A stretch of 64,000 nt of DNA. Origin: Clostridiales bacterium (GTDB taxonomy: Bacteria > Bacillota > Clostridia > Oscillospirales > Oscillospiraceae). This document shows positions 38,437 to 49,011 of this stretch, in pieces. Under the pieces are notes generated by a model. That model was given only the letters and a program-made list of their open reading frames with translations. It had not been told where the DNA came from and searched no databases. How positions within the stretch are numbered: the stretch's first letter is position 1; every line of letters starts with the position of its first letter. Location of the stretch: the NCBI GenBank assembly GCA_004556965.1, contig SFFE01000001.1, positions 124,001 to 188,000 of the forward strand, in the 5' to 3' direction. The translations under genes were made by a program, and so were the position numbers.

Positions 38437-39891
38437 ATGAAACTCAAAGAACTGCTTTCCGAGGTGCGCGTGCTCGAATGCACCGCCGCGCTTGAAACGG
38501 AAATCCGGGACATCAGCTTTGACTCTCGCACGACGCAGCCGGGTGACCTGTTCGTCGCCGTGTGCGGCTATGAATCCGACGGCCACCGGTTCATCGGCAT
38601 GGCCACGGAAAAGGGCGCGGCCGCCGTGCTGTGCCAGCGAAAGCCGGAGACGGACGTTCCCTATATCCTCGTGGCGGACAGCCGCCTTGCGCTCGCGCAG
38701 GTGAGCTGCGCCTACTTTGGCTATCCTGCGCGCGAGCTGCGGATGATCGGCGTCACCGGCACGAACGGCAAAACGACGACCACCACGCTCATCAAGCATG
38801 TGCTGGAGCAGGCGCGCGGCGCGAAGGTGGGGCTGATCGGCACGAACGCCAACCTGATCGGCGACGAGACGCTGCACACCGAGCACACCACGCCCGACTC
38901 CTATGAGCTGCAGAAGCTGCTGCGCGCGATGGTGGATGCGGGATGTACCTATGCGGTGATGGAGGTCTCCTCCCACTCGCTGGTGCTACACCGCGTGGCC
39001 GGCATCCGGTTCGCCGTCGGCATTTTTACGAATCTTTCGCAGGATCATCTCGACTTTCATAAAACCATGGAGGCCTATGCCGAGGCGAAGGCACTCCTGT
39101 TTTCCCAGTGCGATCAGGGCGTGGTGAATCTCGACGACCCGTGGGCACAGGTGATGCTCGATCGCGCGCAGTGCCCGATGGTTACCTACTCGGCGAAGAG
39201 CAATCACGCCGACCTGGTGGCAAAGGACATCCGTCTGTCCGCGTCCGGCGTGCGCTTTGTCGCCATGACCGGCGACAGTCTGGAGCGCATGAAGCTCGGC
39301 ATTCCCGGCATGTTTTCCGTATACAACGCGCTGAGCGTGATCGCATGCGCGCTGGCACTGGGTGTCACGCTGCCGGAGTGCGCGGCGGCGCTGGCGACCT
39401 CCAAGGGCGTCAAGGGCCGGGCGGAGGTGGTCAAAACGGACGGGGATTACACCATTCTCATCGACTATGCCGTCACGCCCGACGCGATTGATAACATCCT
39501 CACCACGGTGCGCGAATTCACGCCCGGCCGGCTGGTGATCCTCTTTGGCTGCGGCGGCGACCGCGACCGGGGCAAGCGCCCGAAGATGGGGCGCATTGCC
39601 GGCCAGAAAGCGGATTTCGTCATCGTCACGAGCGACAACCCGCGCACCGAGGACCCGGAGGCCATCATTGCCGATATCCTGCCCGGTCTGAAGGAGACGC
39701 GCACGCCGTATGTCGTGCGCCCCGACCGCCGCGAGGCGATCGAGTACGCCATCGAAAACCATGGCAAGGGTGATGTGATCATCCTCTGCGGCAAGGGACA
39801 TGAGGATTATCAGATCATCGGCAAGACGAAGATCCACATGGATGAGCGGGAAATCGTTGCAGAAATACTGGAGAAGAGGAAACAGAAATGA
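38437..39891 (+). CDS. murE: UDP-MurNAc-L-Ala-D-Glu:meso-DAP ligase MurE
   Basis: A 484-residue Mur ligase that adds the third stem-peptide residue. The ATP loop is GVTGTNGKTTTTT near residues 106-118, and the specificity motif is SDNPRTEDP near 399, the DNPR form typical of meso-diaminopimelate enzymes. The usual DYAHTPDAL segment reads DYAVTPDAI here, losing the His but keeping the invariant Asp of the Mur superfamily. ATG at 38437 follows GGAGGG. It overlaps mraY by 4 nt. Confidence 0.95.
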   Translation: MKLKELLSEVRVLECTAALETEIRDISFDSRTTQPGDLFVAVCGYESDGHRFIGMATEKGAAAVLCQRKPETDVPYILVADSRLALAQVSCAYFGYPARELRMIGVTGTNGKTTTTTLIKHVLEQARGAKVGLIGTNANLIGDETLHTEHTTPDSYELQKLLRAMVDAGCTYAVMEVSSHSLVLHRVAGIRFAVGIFTNLSQDHLDFHKTMEAYAEAKALLFSQCDQGVVNLDDPWAQVMLDRAQCPMVTYSAKSNHADLVAKDIRLSASGVRFVAMTGDSLERMKLGIPGMFSVYNALSVIACALALGVTLPECAAALATSKGVKGRAEVVKTDGDYTILIDYAVTPDAIDNILTTVREFTPGRLVILFGCGGDRDRGKRPKMGRIAGQKADFVIVTSDNPRTEDPEAIIADILPGLKETRTPYVVRPDRREAIEYAIENHGKGDVIILCGKGHEDYQIIGKTKIHMDEREIVAEILEKRKQK

Positions 39892-40901
39892 CGTTGAAGC
39901 TGATTCTGGCGTTTGTGATCGCATTTATCGTAGCCAGCGGGATCGGGGTGTTTTTGGTGCCGTTCCTGCGCCGGATTAAGGCAGGGCAGAGCATCAAGAC
40001 GGACGGCCCCACGTGGCACATGTCCAAAAACGGCACGCCCACCATGGGCGGCGTGATGTTCATTGCCGCCGTCACCGTCGTGTGCCTGACGGTCGGCTTC
40101 AGCAGCATGCTGGGGGGCGACTATGGTCACATTTTCTGCCTGCTGTTCGCGCTGGTGTTCGGCGCCATCGGCTTTCTGGACGACTATGAAAAGCTGAAGA
40201 AAAAGCAGAATCTTGGTCTCACGGCGGGAAAGAAGTTCCTGCTGCAGCTCGTGGCTGCGGTGGCGTTCATCTTCCTGATGCGGAAGTTCGGCTACGTGAC
40301 GCCGAATCTCTATATCCCGTTCTGGAACGTGTCGTTCCCGATCCCGGAGCCGGTGTATGTGATCTTCGCCGCGTTCGTCATCGTCGGCACGGTCAACGCC
40401 GTGAACCTCACCGACGGCGTGGACGGTCTCGCAACGGGTACGAGCTTTCCGGTGTGCGTGTTTTTCGTCGCGGTGACGATGCTGTGGGGCGAGACGTATC
40501 TCTCCCTCGGCGTGTTCGCCTCCGGCCTTGCGGGCGGACTGCTCGGCTTTCTGCTGTATAACTTCAATCCGGCCAAGGTCTTCATGGGCGATACCGGGTC
40601 GCTGTTTCTCGGCGGCGCGATCGCGGCCATGGCCTTTGCCTATGACATGCCGCTGATCCTCGTGACGCTCGGCATCGTCTACATCATCGAGACGCTGTCG
40701 GACATCATTCAGGTGTCGGTGTTCAAGCTGACGCACGGCAAGCGCGTGTTCAAAATGGCGCCATTCCACCACCATCTGGAGATGGGCGGCTGGACGGGCA
40801 AGAAGTGGAAGGAGCGGGAGCTGTTCGCACTCTTTACCGCCACATCCACGGTGTTTGCCATCCTTTCTTTCGTCGGCATTTTCCATCGGTTCGGTGCGTG
40901 A
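39888..40901 (+). CDS. mraY: Phospho-MurNAc-pentapeptide transferase MraY
   Basis: A 337-residue polytopic membrane enzyme making lipid I from UDP-MurNAc-pentapeptide and undecaprenyl phosphate. Hallmarks are the GPTWHMSKNGTPTMGGVMF segment, FLDDYEKLKKKQNLGLT (the DD pair), NAVNLTDGVDGLATG, KVFMGDTGSLFLGG and the C-terminal PFHHHLEMGGWTGKKW. About ten hydrophobic helices. ATGA overlap with murE. Confidence 0.96.
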   Translation: MTLKLILAFVIAFIVASGIGVFLVPFLRRIKAGQSIKTDGPTWHMSKNGTPTMGGVMFIAAVTVVCLTVGFSSMLGGDYGHIFCLLFALVFGAIGFLDDYEKLKKKQNLGLTAGKKFLLQLVAAVAFIFLMRKFGYVTPNLYIPFWNVSFPIPEPVYVIFAAFVIVGTVNAVNLTDGVDGLATGTSFPVCVFFVAVTMLWGETYLSLGVFASGLAGGLLGFLLYNFNPAKVFMGDTGSLFLGGAIAAMAFAYDMPLILVTLGIVYIIETLSDIIQVSVFKLTHGKRVFKMAPFHHHLEMGGWTGKKWKERELFALFTATSTVFAILSFVGIFHRFGA

Positions 40902-40927
40902 GCACTGTGCCGTCCGGGAGGGGTTTC

Positions 40928-42076
40928 ATGAACTACAACAAGCAAAGACTCCCTGAACGACAAGAGACCGCCGCTCCGGTGCGCGGCAGCTTTGACATCC
41001 CGTTTTTTGCGCTGACGCTGCTGCTTTTGACGATCGGCGTCATCATGGTGCTGTCGGCCAGCTTCCCGCGCGCATACTATCAGGGCAAAAGCCCGATGTA
41101 TTATTTTCTGCGGCAGGGTCTGTTTGCTGCGGCGGGCGTATGCTTCATGATCGTCTTTTCCAAGATCAACATGGCGGTGTACCGCCGGTTCTCGTTCTGG
41201 GTGCTGGCGGTATCCGTTTTGCTGCTGATGGTCGTGCCGATCATCGGCACCTCCGGCGGCGGCGCAAAGCGCTGGATCAGCCTTGGCTTTACGACCTTTC
41301 AGCCGTCGGAGATCGCGAAGATCGGCGTGGTGCTCTTTTTCGCCAACATGATCTGCAACTATAAAAACGAGATGAAGACGTTCAAGCACGGCGTGCTTCC
41401 GTTTGCCGTCATTACGGTCGCCATCGTAGGGCTGCTGATGCTCGAACCGCACCTGTCAGCGTCGATCATCATCTGCGCCATTGCGATTGTGATGCTGTTT
41501 GTCGGCGGCGTGAAGCTTTCGTATTTCGTCAGCGGCATCGCGGCCAGCGGCGTGCTGGTGTTCATCGCGGTCAAATTCATTCCGTACGTGCAGGCGCGCA
41601 TCACCGCGTGGCAGGATCCCTTTGCCGACAAGAGCGGCGACGGCTATCAGGTCGTGCAGTCGCTGCTGTCCATCGGCTCGGGCGGCTTTCTCGGGCTCGG
41701 GCTCGGCCAGAGCCGGCAGAAGTATTTGTATCTGCCAGAGGAGCACAACGACTATATCTTTTCCATCGTCTGCGAGGAGCTGGGCTTTGTCGGCGCGGCG
41801 GCGATCCTGATCCTGTTCGCGCTGCTGATCTGCCGCGGCTACTGGATCGCCATGCACTCGCCGGACCGCTACAGCTTTCTCGTCTGCGTCGGGATCATGA
41901 CGCTGCTGTCAATTCAGGTGTTTCTGAACATCGCCGTCGTCACGAATCTGATCCCGTGTACCGGCATTTCGCTGCCGTTTTTCAGCTACGGCGGCACGGC
42001 GCTGCTCATGCAGCTCGCGGAGATGGGCATCGTTTTGAGCGTCTCACGCGATATCCCAACGCGAAAGACGACCTAG
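40928..42076 (+). CDS. ftsW: SEDS peptidoglycan polymerase FtsW/SpoVE
   Basis: A 382-residue SEDS-family glycosyltransferase that polymerises lipid II together with the class B PBP. Family motifs are GGGAKRWISLGFTTFQPSEI, DLS-type region LLMLEPHLSASIIIC, GFLGLGLGQSRQKYLYLPEE and the closing NLIPCTGISLPFFSYGGTAL. Ten membrane helices are apparent. It sits directly after mraY, where murD is usually found between them. ATG at 40928 follows GGGAGGGG. Confidence 0.93.
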   Translation: MNYNKQRLPERQETAAPVRGSFDIPFFALTLLLLTIGVIMVLSASFPRAYYQGKSPMYYFLRQGLFAAAGVCFMIVFSKINMAVYRRFSFWVLAVSVLLLMVVPIIGTSGGGAKRWISLGFTTFQPSEIAKIGVVLFFANMICNYKNEMKTFKHGVLPFAVITVAIVGLLMLEPHLSASIIICAIAIVMLFVGGVKLSYFVSGIAASGVLVFIAVKFIPYVQARITAWQDPFADKSGDGYQVVQSLLSIGSGGFLGLGLGQSRQKYLYLPEEHNDYIFSIVCEELGFVGAAAILILFALLICRGYWIAMHSPDRYSFLVCVGIMTLLSIQVFLNIAVVTNLIPCTGISLPFFSYGGTALLMQLAEMGIVLSVSRDIPTRKTT

Positions 42077-42103
42077 CACTGTTTCTTTTCAGGAGGCGTT
42101 CCT

Positions 42104-43237
42104 ATGAATTTTCTGTTTACCTGCGGCGGGACTGCAGGGCACATCAATCCCGCGCTGGCGGTCGCCGGACGGCTGCGCGAGTGGATGCCGGACTGCGGCA
42201 TTCTATTCGTCGGCGCGAACGGCAAAATGGAGACCGATCTCGTGCCGCGCGCGGGCTATGACATTCTCACGGTTGAGGTCACGAATCTCCACCGCAGCCT
42301 GAAGCCGTCGGAGATCGCCTATAATTTAAAATCCCTTTCCAACGTCGTGAGCGCCACGCACGCGGCGAAGCAAATTGTGAAGGATTTTCAGCCGGACGTC
42401 GCCATCGGCACGGGCGGCTATGTCTGCTATCCCGTGCTCAAGGCGGCGGCGCAGCTCGGCGTTCCGACCGTCGTGCACGAATCCAACGCCGTGCCGGGGC
42501 TGACGACGAAAATGCTCTCCGGCGTGGTGGACCGCATTCTGGTCGGCTTCGAGGAGAGCCGCCAGCACTATTCCGACGTGAAGAAGGTGCTGGTCACCGG
42601 CACGCCGGTGCGCGGCGCGTTTTCCGACTGCACGCAGGCGGAGGCCAAGGCGTATCTGGGCCTGCAGGCGGACAAACCGCTGGTCGTGTCCGTATGGGGA
42701 TCGCTCGGTGCGCGGCGCATGAACGAGATGATGACGGACTTCATCGCGCTCGCGTGCGAAGAACCGGCATTCACGCTCATTCACTCCGCCGGCAAGCTGG
42801 GGTATGAGCGCATGACCGGCGCGCTGGCCGAGAAGTGCCCGCAGGCTCCGGAGAACTGCGGCATGGAGGTGCGCCCGTATATTTATGACATGCCGCTGGT
42901 GATGGACGCGGCGGATCTGGTGCTGTGCCGCGCGGGCGCGTCCACACTCGCGGAGCTGACGTGCATCGGCAAGCCCGCGATCCTCGTGCCGTCCCCGAAC
43001 GTGACAAACAACCATCAGGAGCGCAATGCGCGCGTGCTCGAACGCGCGGGCGGCGCGAAGGTGCTGCTCGAGGGAGCGTTTACCGCCGAGACGCTTTACG
43101 CCATGGTGCGCGGGCTGCTGGACGATCAGCAGCAGCTTTCAGAAATGGCGCAGAACATGAAGGCCGCCGGCGTGCCCGACGCAGCCGACCGCATTGCGGA
43201 AACGATTCTGGAGCTGGCTTCCGGGCAGAAAAAATGA
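42104..43237 (+). CDS. murG: UDP-GlcNAc transferase MurG
   Basis: A 377-residue peripheral membrane glycosyltransferase that converts lipid I to lipid II. The N-terminal CGGTAGHINPALAVAGRL glycine loop, the GTGGYVCYPVLKAA segment, HESNAVPGLT and the C-terminal donor site (CRAGASTLAELTCIGKPAIL, then NNHQERNA) are all canonical. It follows ftsW after an AGGAGG site and precedes the second murA. Confidence 0.96.
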   Translation: MNFLFTCGGTAGHINPALAVAGRLREWMPDCGILFVGANGKMETDLVPRAGYDILTVEVTNLHRSLKPSEIAYNLKSLSNVVSATHAAKQIVKDFQPDVAIGTGGYVCYPVLKAAAQLGVPTVVHESNAVPGLTTKMLSGVVDRILVGFEESRQHYSDVKKVLVTGTPVRGAFSDCTQAEAKAYLGLQADKPLVVSVWGSLGARRMNEMMTDFIALACEEPAFTLIHSAGKLGYERMTGALAEKCPQAPENCGMEVRPYIYDMPLVMDAADLVLCRAGASTLAELTCIGKPAILVPSPNVTNNHQERNARVLERAGGAKVLLEGAFTAETLYAMVRGLLDDQQQLSEMAQNMKAAGVPDAADRIAETILELASGQKK

Positions 43238-43293
43238 CAAATAACCTTTCCTTTGCATAGTATGGCATGAAATTGCTGTGCGGAGGAAAGATT

Positions 43294-44547
43294 ATGAGTA
43301 TATGGCACATCAACGGCGGGAATACACTGACCGGCAGCACGTCGGTGCAGGGCGCAAAAAACGCGGTTTTGCCGATCATGGCGGCGTCGGTGCTGACGGG
43401 CTGTGAGACGGAGCTGCTCAACGTCCCGGAGCTGCGGGATGTGGACACCACGCTGCGCATCCTGCAGCATCTCGGCTGCACGGCGGAGCGCGACGGCGAC
43501 GTGGTCTGCATCGACTCGCGCGGCATGAGCCGCAATTTCATCCCGCATACGCTCATGCGGGAGCTGCGTTCGTCGGTGATTTTTCTGGGCGCGATTCTGG
43601 CGCGCTTCGGCGAAGCGCGGCTGTCCATGCCGGGCGGCTGTGAGCTGGGGCCGCGGCCGGTTGATCTGCATCTGGAAGCGCTGCGCGCGCTCGGCGCGGA
43701 TGTGCAGGAGCACGGCGGCGACATCGTCTGCCGGGCGCAGAAGCTGCGCGGCACGCGCATCCTGCTGCCGTTTCCCAGCGTCGGCGCAACGGAAAACGCC
43801 ATGCTCGCGGCCTGCGCCGCTGAGGGCGAAACGGTGATCTGCAACGCAGCGCGTGAGCCGGAAATCGTGGATCTGCAGCATTATCTGCAGAAGCTCGGCG
43901 CGCAGATCGGCGGCGCCGGCACCTCCACTGTGACGGTCAGCGGTTTTTCGCCGGTGGCGCGGGTGGGGCACCGGATCATGCCGGATCGCATCGTGGCGTC
44001 CACCATTTTATGTGCCTGCGCCGCGTCCGGGGGCGAAATTGAGCTGTTTGGCGTGAATCCGGCGCATTTTCTTACCGTTCTGGACTCGCTTTCTGAGGCG
44101 GGATGTGATATAATCACCACATCGTCTGCTGTACGCCTGCGTTCGTGCGGACGGCTCATCGCGCCAAGACCCATCGTGACGCGCCCGTATCCCGGCTTTC
44201 CGACGGATGCGCAGCCGCCACTGATGGCGGCCTGTCTCAAGGCGCGCGGGACGACGGTGTTCACGGAAAACATCTTTGCCAACCGTTATCGCCATGCGGA
44301 GGAATTCCGCCGCTTGGGCGCGAACGTCAGCATCGAGGGCCGGGTGGCTTACATATCCGGCGTCGAACGACTGACCGGCGCGCCGCTCACGGCGAGCGAC
44401 CTGCGCGGCGGCGCGGCCATGATCGTGGCGGGGCTGTCCGCCGAGGGGCGAACCGATCTGCTGGACGACGGCTATGTCCGCCGCGGGTACGACCGGTTCG
44501 ACCGGTGTCTTGCCGGGCTCGGCGCGGATATCTGCTGCGAGGCGTAG
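43294..44547 (+). CDS. UDP-N-acetylglucosamine 1-carboxyvinyltransferase (copy 2)
   Basis: A 417-residue second EPT-fold enzyme inside the dcw cluster. It retains the GGNTLTGSTSVQGAKNAVLP start, the Cys-containing loop PGGCELGPRPVDLH, and the end GYVRRGYDRFDRCL. Low-GC Gram-positives often carry two murA genes (MurAA and MurAB/MurZ). Identity to copy 1 is only moderate by eye. It occupies the place where murB or murC-like genes stand in many clusters. ATG at 43294 follows CGGAGGAAAG. Confidence 0.9.
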   Translation: MSIWHINGGNTLTGSTSVQGAKNAVLPIMAASVLTGCETELLNVPELRDVDTTLRILQHLGCTAERDGDVVCIDSRGMSRNFIPHTLMRELRSSVIFLGAILARFGEARLSMPGGCELGPRPVDLHLEALRALGADVQEHGGDIVCRAQKLRGTRILLPFPSVGATENAMLAACAAEGETVICNAAREPEIVDLQHYLQKLGAQIGGAGTSTVTVSGFSPVARVGHRIMPDRIVASTILCACAASGGEIELFGVNPAHFLTVLDSLSEAGCDIITTSSAVRLRSCGRLIAPRPIVTRPYPGFPTDAQPPLMAACLKARGTTVFTENIFANRYRHAEEFRRLGANVSIEGRVAYISGVERLTGAPLTASDLRGGAAMIVAGLSAEGRTDLLDDGYVRRGYDRFDRCLAGLGADICCEA

Positions 44548-44564
44548 GCAAAAGGAGGCCACGT

Positions 44565-45326
44565 ATGAAAAAAGCGGAGCGGCGCAGCAAGCCGCACGGC
44601 GTAAAAAACCGAAGAAATATCCTCTACGGGCCGTTGATGTTCCTGCTCATCTGCGCGGCGCTCGTATTGGGCATGAGCGTCTTTTTCAAGGTGTCGAAGA
44701 TCACGGTGGAGGGCAGCTCCCTCTACGCGCCGGAGGAGGTCATTGAGGCGTCCGGCATTGAAGAGGGCGACTATCTGTTTTTTGTCAACCGGTTTTCGGC
44801 GGCCAGCCGCATTTATTCCAAGCTGCCGTATATTGATCAGGTCAAGGTGAACCTCGCGTTGCCGAGCCATGTGACCATCACCATCACGGAGAGCAGCGCC
44901 ATGGCGTATATCGATGCCGGGACGGCCTGTTGGGTGCTCGACCAGAACTGCAAGCTGCTGACCACGGCCACCGGGGAGGAGACGGCGGGACTCATCCGCG
45001 TCGATGGCGTGACGCCGCTGGCGCCGGAGGTGGGGGCAATCCTCGCCGCCGGGGAGGCGGACGCCGCCAAGGTGACGTATCTGGCGGAGATTTTGGATCA
45101 GATCCTTACGCGCGAGCTTACCGGCAAGGTCACGGCGATTGACATGTCGGATGTGACAAACCCCGCCTTTGCGTATGACGGCCGCTTCACCGTCCGGCTC
45201 GGCCGGGATGAAAACGTCGAATACAAGTTCAGCATGCTGCAAAGCGCGGTCGAGCAGCTCACCGAGCAGGACACCGGAACCATTGATCTTTCCATTGACA
45301 AACGGGCCCATTTCAGCCCAGGCTGA
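44565..45326 (+). CDS. divIB: Cell division protein DivIB/FtsQ
   Basis: A 253-residue bitopic division protein. A basic cytosolic start (KKAERRSKPHGVKNRRN) is followed by one membrane helix (LMFLLICAALVLGMSVFF), then a POTRA domain beginning VSKITVEGSSLYAPEEVIEA and the beta domain (LPSHVTITITESSAMAYID). DivIB/FtsQ bridges FtsL/DivIC and the septal enzymes. Position between murA2 and ftsZ is standard. ATG follows AAAGGAGG. Confidence 0.88.
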   Translation: MKKAERRSKPHGVKNRRNILYGPLMFLLICAALVLGMSVFFKVSKITVEGSSLYAPEEVIEASGIEEGDYLFFVNRFSAASRIYSKLPYIDQVKVNLALPSHVTITITESSAMAYIDAGTACWVLDQNCKLLTTATGEETAGLIRVDGVTPLAPEVGAILAAGEADAAKVTYLAEILDQILTRELTGKVTAIDMSDVTNPAFAYDGRFTVRLGRDENVEYKFSMLQSAVEQLTEQDTGTIDLSIDKRAHFSPG

Positions 45327-45345
45327 CATGGCGCGGAAAAAAAGA

Positions 45346-45374
45346 TTGACCTCATAAGGAAAACGAGATAAAAT
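45346..45374 (+). promoter_or_regulatory. Promoter of ftsZ
   Basis: TTGACC (45346-45351), 17-bp spacer, TAAAAT (45369-45374), in the 124-bp gap after divIB. It gives ftsZ expression independent of the MraZ-controlled promoter. Confidence 0.7.
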
Positions 45375-45450
45375 GGGAAAGAATAAAAAGAAAAATCGCA
45401 CGCGGCCCATCCGCGAACCAGATACAAATAGAAACAGGGAGGAACCGATT

Positions 45451-46614
<1,164 letters not shown>

Positions 46615-46631
46615 GTCCGATTTTGAGACCG

Positions 46632-46665
46632 AAAACCGCCTTCGCTTTGCTCGAGGGCGGTTTTT
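46632..46665 (+). terminator. Terminator after ftsZ
   Basis: AAAACCGCCTTCG and CGAGGGCGGTTTT form a 13-bp stem (one wobble) with TTTTT. Confidence 0.9.
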
Positions 46666-46711
46666 ACATATTTCTCGCATCCTGCGCATAAACTGAACTG
46701 GAGGCTTGCGC

Positions 46712-47530
46712 ATGAAAGACTGGCGCGTGACAAAAATCGCAATTTCCATGGCACGGATCTTTGCGGAAAAGCGCCTGCCGCGCTCGGCTGCGGCGCTGGC
46801 ATATTATCTGGTGCTGACGCTGTTTCCGGCGATCATCTGCATTTACGATCTGCTTGCTCTGGTCCTGCGGAATCCGGGCAATGTGATCGCCGTTGTGGAG
46901 TCGCTCGTGCTTCCGCGGGAAACGTCGGAACTGATTTCTGAATTTTTACAATATGTGTCCGGCAACACGAACCGGGTTCTGTTCTTCGTGGCGCTGGCCG
47001 TCATGGTTACGTCTGCCGCCGCGGCGTTCCGCACGTTTTCGGCCATTGCGGAAGAAATTCAAGGCTCGCGCCGGTTTGCCCCGGTGCCGAACGTTCTGGT
47101 GAGCTTCGTGTTTTCGCTGGCGTTTCTGCTGGCAGTGTTCGTCTGTATCCTGCTGATGCTGACGGGACAACATTTTCTGAAGCTGCTCGACGAGGTGCTG
47201 CCGTGGGTGAACATCGGCGGCTGGTGGGACTGGCTGCGGTTTGTGCTTTTGTTTGCCATCCTGCTGATGATGATTCTGATCCTTTACCGACTGACGGCGC
47301 CGCGCGCGCTGCGCCACCGGCAGTTACCGGGTGCGTTCTTTTCCGCGGTGTGTGTGTCGGCAATGAGTATTTTGTTCTCCTGGCTGTTCGGTCGGTCGGC
47401 TAAATATTCGCTCGTCTACGGGTCGCTTGCGTCGGTTGTGATCCTGATGTTCTGGTTCAATATGTTCAGCACGCTCATTCTCCTCGGCTATGCATTCAAC
47501 CGCGCGATGGAGGAGTCGAGGGCAAAATAA
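46712..47530 (+). CDS. YihY/BrkB-family membrane protein
   Basis: A 272-residue inner membrane protein of the YihY (UPF0761) family, formerly mislabelled ribonuclease BN; function is not established. Six hydrophobic helices, the RSAAALAYYLVLTLFPAII start and the C-terminal YGSLASVVILMFWFNMFSTL plus LILLGYAFN are typical. ATG at 46712 is used, with GGAGG eight bases before it; a TTG at 46706 is too close. It converges on mnmE with a shared terminator. Confidence 0.88.
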   Translation: MKDWRVTKIAISMARIFAEKRLPRSAAALAYYLVLTLFPAIICIYDLLALVLRNPGNVIAVVESLVLPRETSELISEFLQYVSGNTNRVLFFVALAVMVTSAAAAFRTFSAIAEEIQGSRRFAPVPNVLVSFVFSLAFLLAVFVCILLMLTGQHFLKLLDEVLPWVNIGGWWDWLRFVLLFAILLMMILILYRLTAPRALRHRQLPGAFFSAVCVSAMSILFSWLFGRSAKYSLVYGSLASVVILMFWFNMFSTLILLGYAFNRAMEESRAK

Positions 47531-47562
47531 AAAACGGGTACGCGGTGCGTACCTGTTTTTTT
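47531..47562. terminator. Terminator between yihY and mnmE
   Basis: A 13-bp stem (47531-47543 with 47547-47559, one wobble) with AAAA/TTTT ends on both sides, so it can serve both convergent genes. Confidence 0.85.
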
Positions 47563-47574
47563 GGATCTATGCAC

Positions 47575-48942
47575 TTATTTTCCCACGCAGAAGCGGGAGA
47601 AAATGCGGTTGGTGATGTCTTCGCGGATTGAGGCGCCGGTCAGCTCGCCGAGCGCGCTCATGGCCTCCTCCGCCTCGGTCAGAACAGCGTCGGGCGTGAC
47701 GCCGAGCTGCATGGCGTCCAGCGCGGCGCGGAGCGATTCCAGCGCACGGCTGACGGCGTCGGCATGGCGGGCGTTCGTGAGAATTTCACCTGCGGGCGCG
47801 TCCGGCAGGGGGAACAGGGCGGCAACGGCTTCCTCCAGCGTGGCAAGGCCGGTGTGCTCCTTCGCGGAGACGATGCAGACCCGATCAAAGTCTGCTGTGA
47901 AGTCTTCCGCAGAAAGCACGGCGGGGAGGTCGGATTTGTTGAGCACGGCGATGCGCTCTTGCGCCTGCTGCGCCGCCTGAATCACCTGCCGGTCGTCCGC
48001 CGTCAGCGGTTCAGAGGCGTCAAACACCGCGATGGCGAGCGCGGCCTGCCTGGCTGCGTCGAGTGCGCGGCCCACGCCGAGCGCTTCCACGGGGTCGGCG
48101 GTGGCATGCAGACCGGCAGTGTCCGTCAGGCGCAGCAGCACGCCGCCGAGCGTGACGCGCTCCTCAATGGTGTCGCGCGTCGTGCCCGGAATGTCGGTGA
48201 CGATCGCGCGGTCGTAGCCGAGCAGGGCGTTCAGCAGGGAGGACTTGCCCGCGTTCGGCCGGCCGAGGATCACGGACGGCACGCCGCTGTGCAGCACGCT
48301 GCCGCGCGCGAAGGTATCCAGCAGCCGCTGGAGCTGCGCGATGCTGCCGGTCAGCGCGGCGGTATAGGCGGTCAGCTCAAAATCTTCAATATCCTCGTCC
48401 GGATAGTCGATCACCGCGTGATAGTGGCTGGCGATATCGGCCAGCGTGTCGTATACGCCCTGCGCGCGGCGCAGCACCGCGCCGCCGAGCTGACCAACGG
48501 CGTTTTTCGCTTCCTGCGCGGATTCTGCGTGGATGAGGTCGATGACAGCCTCCGCCTGTGTGAGATCCATCCGGTGGTTCAAAAAAGCGCGCTTGGAAAA
48601 CTCCCCGGCCAGCGCCTGCCGCGCGCCTGCGGCAAACAGCGCCTGCAACCCGGCGCGCAGCACGGTGGGGGAGCCGTGGCACTGCAGCTCGGCGGTGTCC
48701 TCGCCGGTGTAGCTCGACGGGCTGCGGCTGATCGTGCAGAGGCACAGATCGAGCGTCTGCCCGTCGGTGTCGCATAGCGCACCGTACACCAGCTTGCGGT
48801 TTGGCGACTCGGACATGGCCTTGCCGGAGGACGGGCGGAACACCCGGTCAATGACGGCGAGCGTATCATCCCCGGACAGGCGGATAATGCCAATGGCGGA
48901 AATCACGTTTCCGGTGGCAATGGCGGCAATGGTATCAGACAT
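47575..48942 (-). CDS. mnmE: tRNA modification GTPase MnmE
   Basis: A 455-residue GTPase that with MnmG installs the carboxymethylaminomethyl group on wobble uridine 34. The N-terminal folate-binding domain opens DTIAAIATGNVISAIGIIRL, the helical domain surrounds a G domain with G1 GRPNAGKSSLLN, G2 GTTRDTIEE, G3 DTAGL and G4 NKSD, and the C terminus ends FCVGK, a variant of the CIGK motif. AAAGGAGATG precedes the ATG. Confidence 0.96.
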   Translation of the reverse strand: MSDTIAAIATGNVISAIGIIRLSGDDTLAVIDRVFRPSSGKAMSESPNRKLVYGALCDTDGQTLDLCLCTISRSPSSYTGEDTAELQCHGSPTVLRAGLQALFAAGARQALAGEFSKRAFLNHRMDLTQAEAVIDLIHAESAQEAKNAVGQLGGAVLRRAQGVYDTLADIASHYHAVIDYPDEDIEDFELTAYTAALTGSIAQLQRLLDTFARGSVLHSGVPSVILGRPNAGKSSLLNALLGYDRAIVTDIPGTTRDTIEERVTLGGVLLRLTDTAGLHATADPVEALGVGRALDAARQAALAIAVFDASEPLTADDRQVIQAAQQAQERIAVLNKSDLPAVLSAEDFTADFDRVCIVSAKEHTGLATLEEAVAALFPLPDAPAGEILTNARHADAVSRALESLRAALDAMQLGVTPDAVLTEAEEAMSALGELTGASIREDITNRIFSRFCVGK

Positions 48943-48965
48943 GATGCCTGCATCTCCTTTCGATG

Positions 48966-48996
48966 AAAAAACCGGCGGGCACAGCCCCGCCGGTTT
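48966..48996 (-). terminator. Terminator of the SLH gene
   Basis: On the minus strand AAACCGGCGGG pairs with CCCGCCGGTTT followed by a T run; it separates the SLH gene from mnmE. Confidence 0.8.
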
Positions 48997-49011
48997 GTGG
49001 ATTGTAACAGA

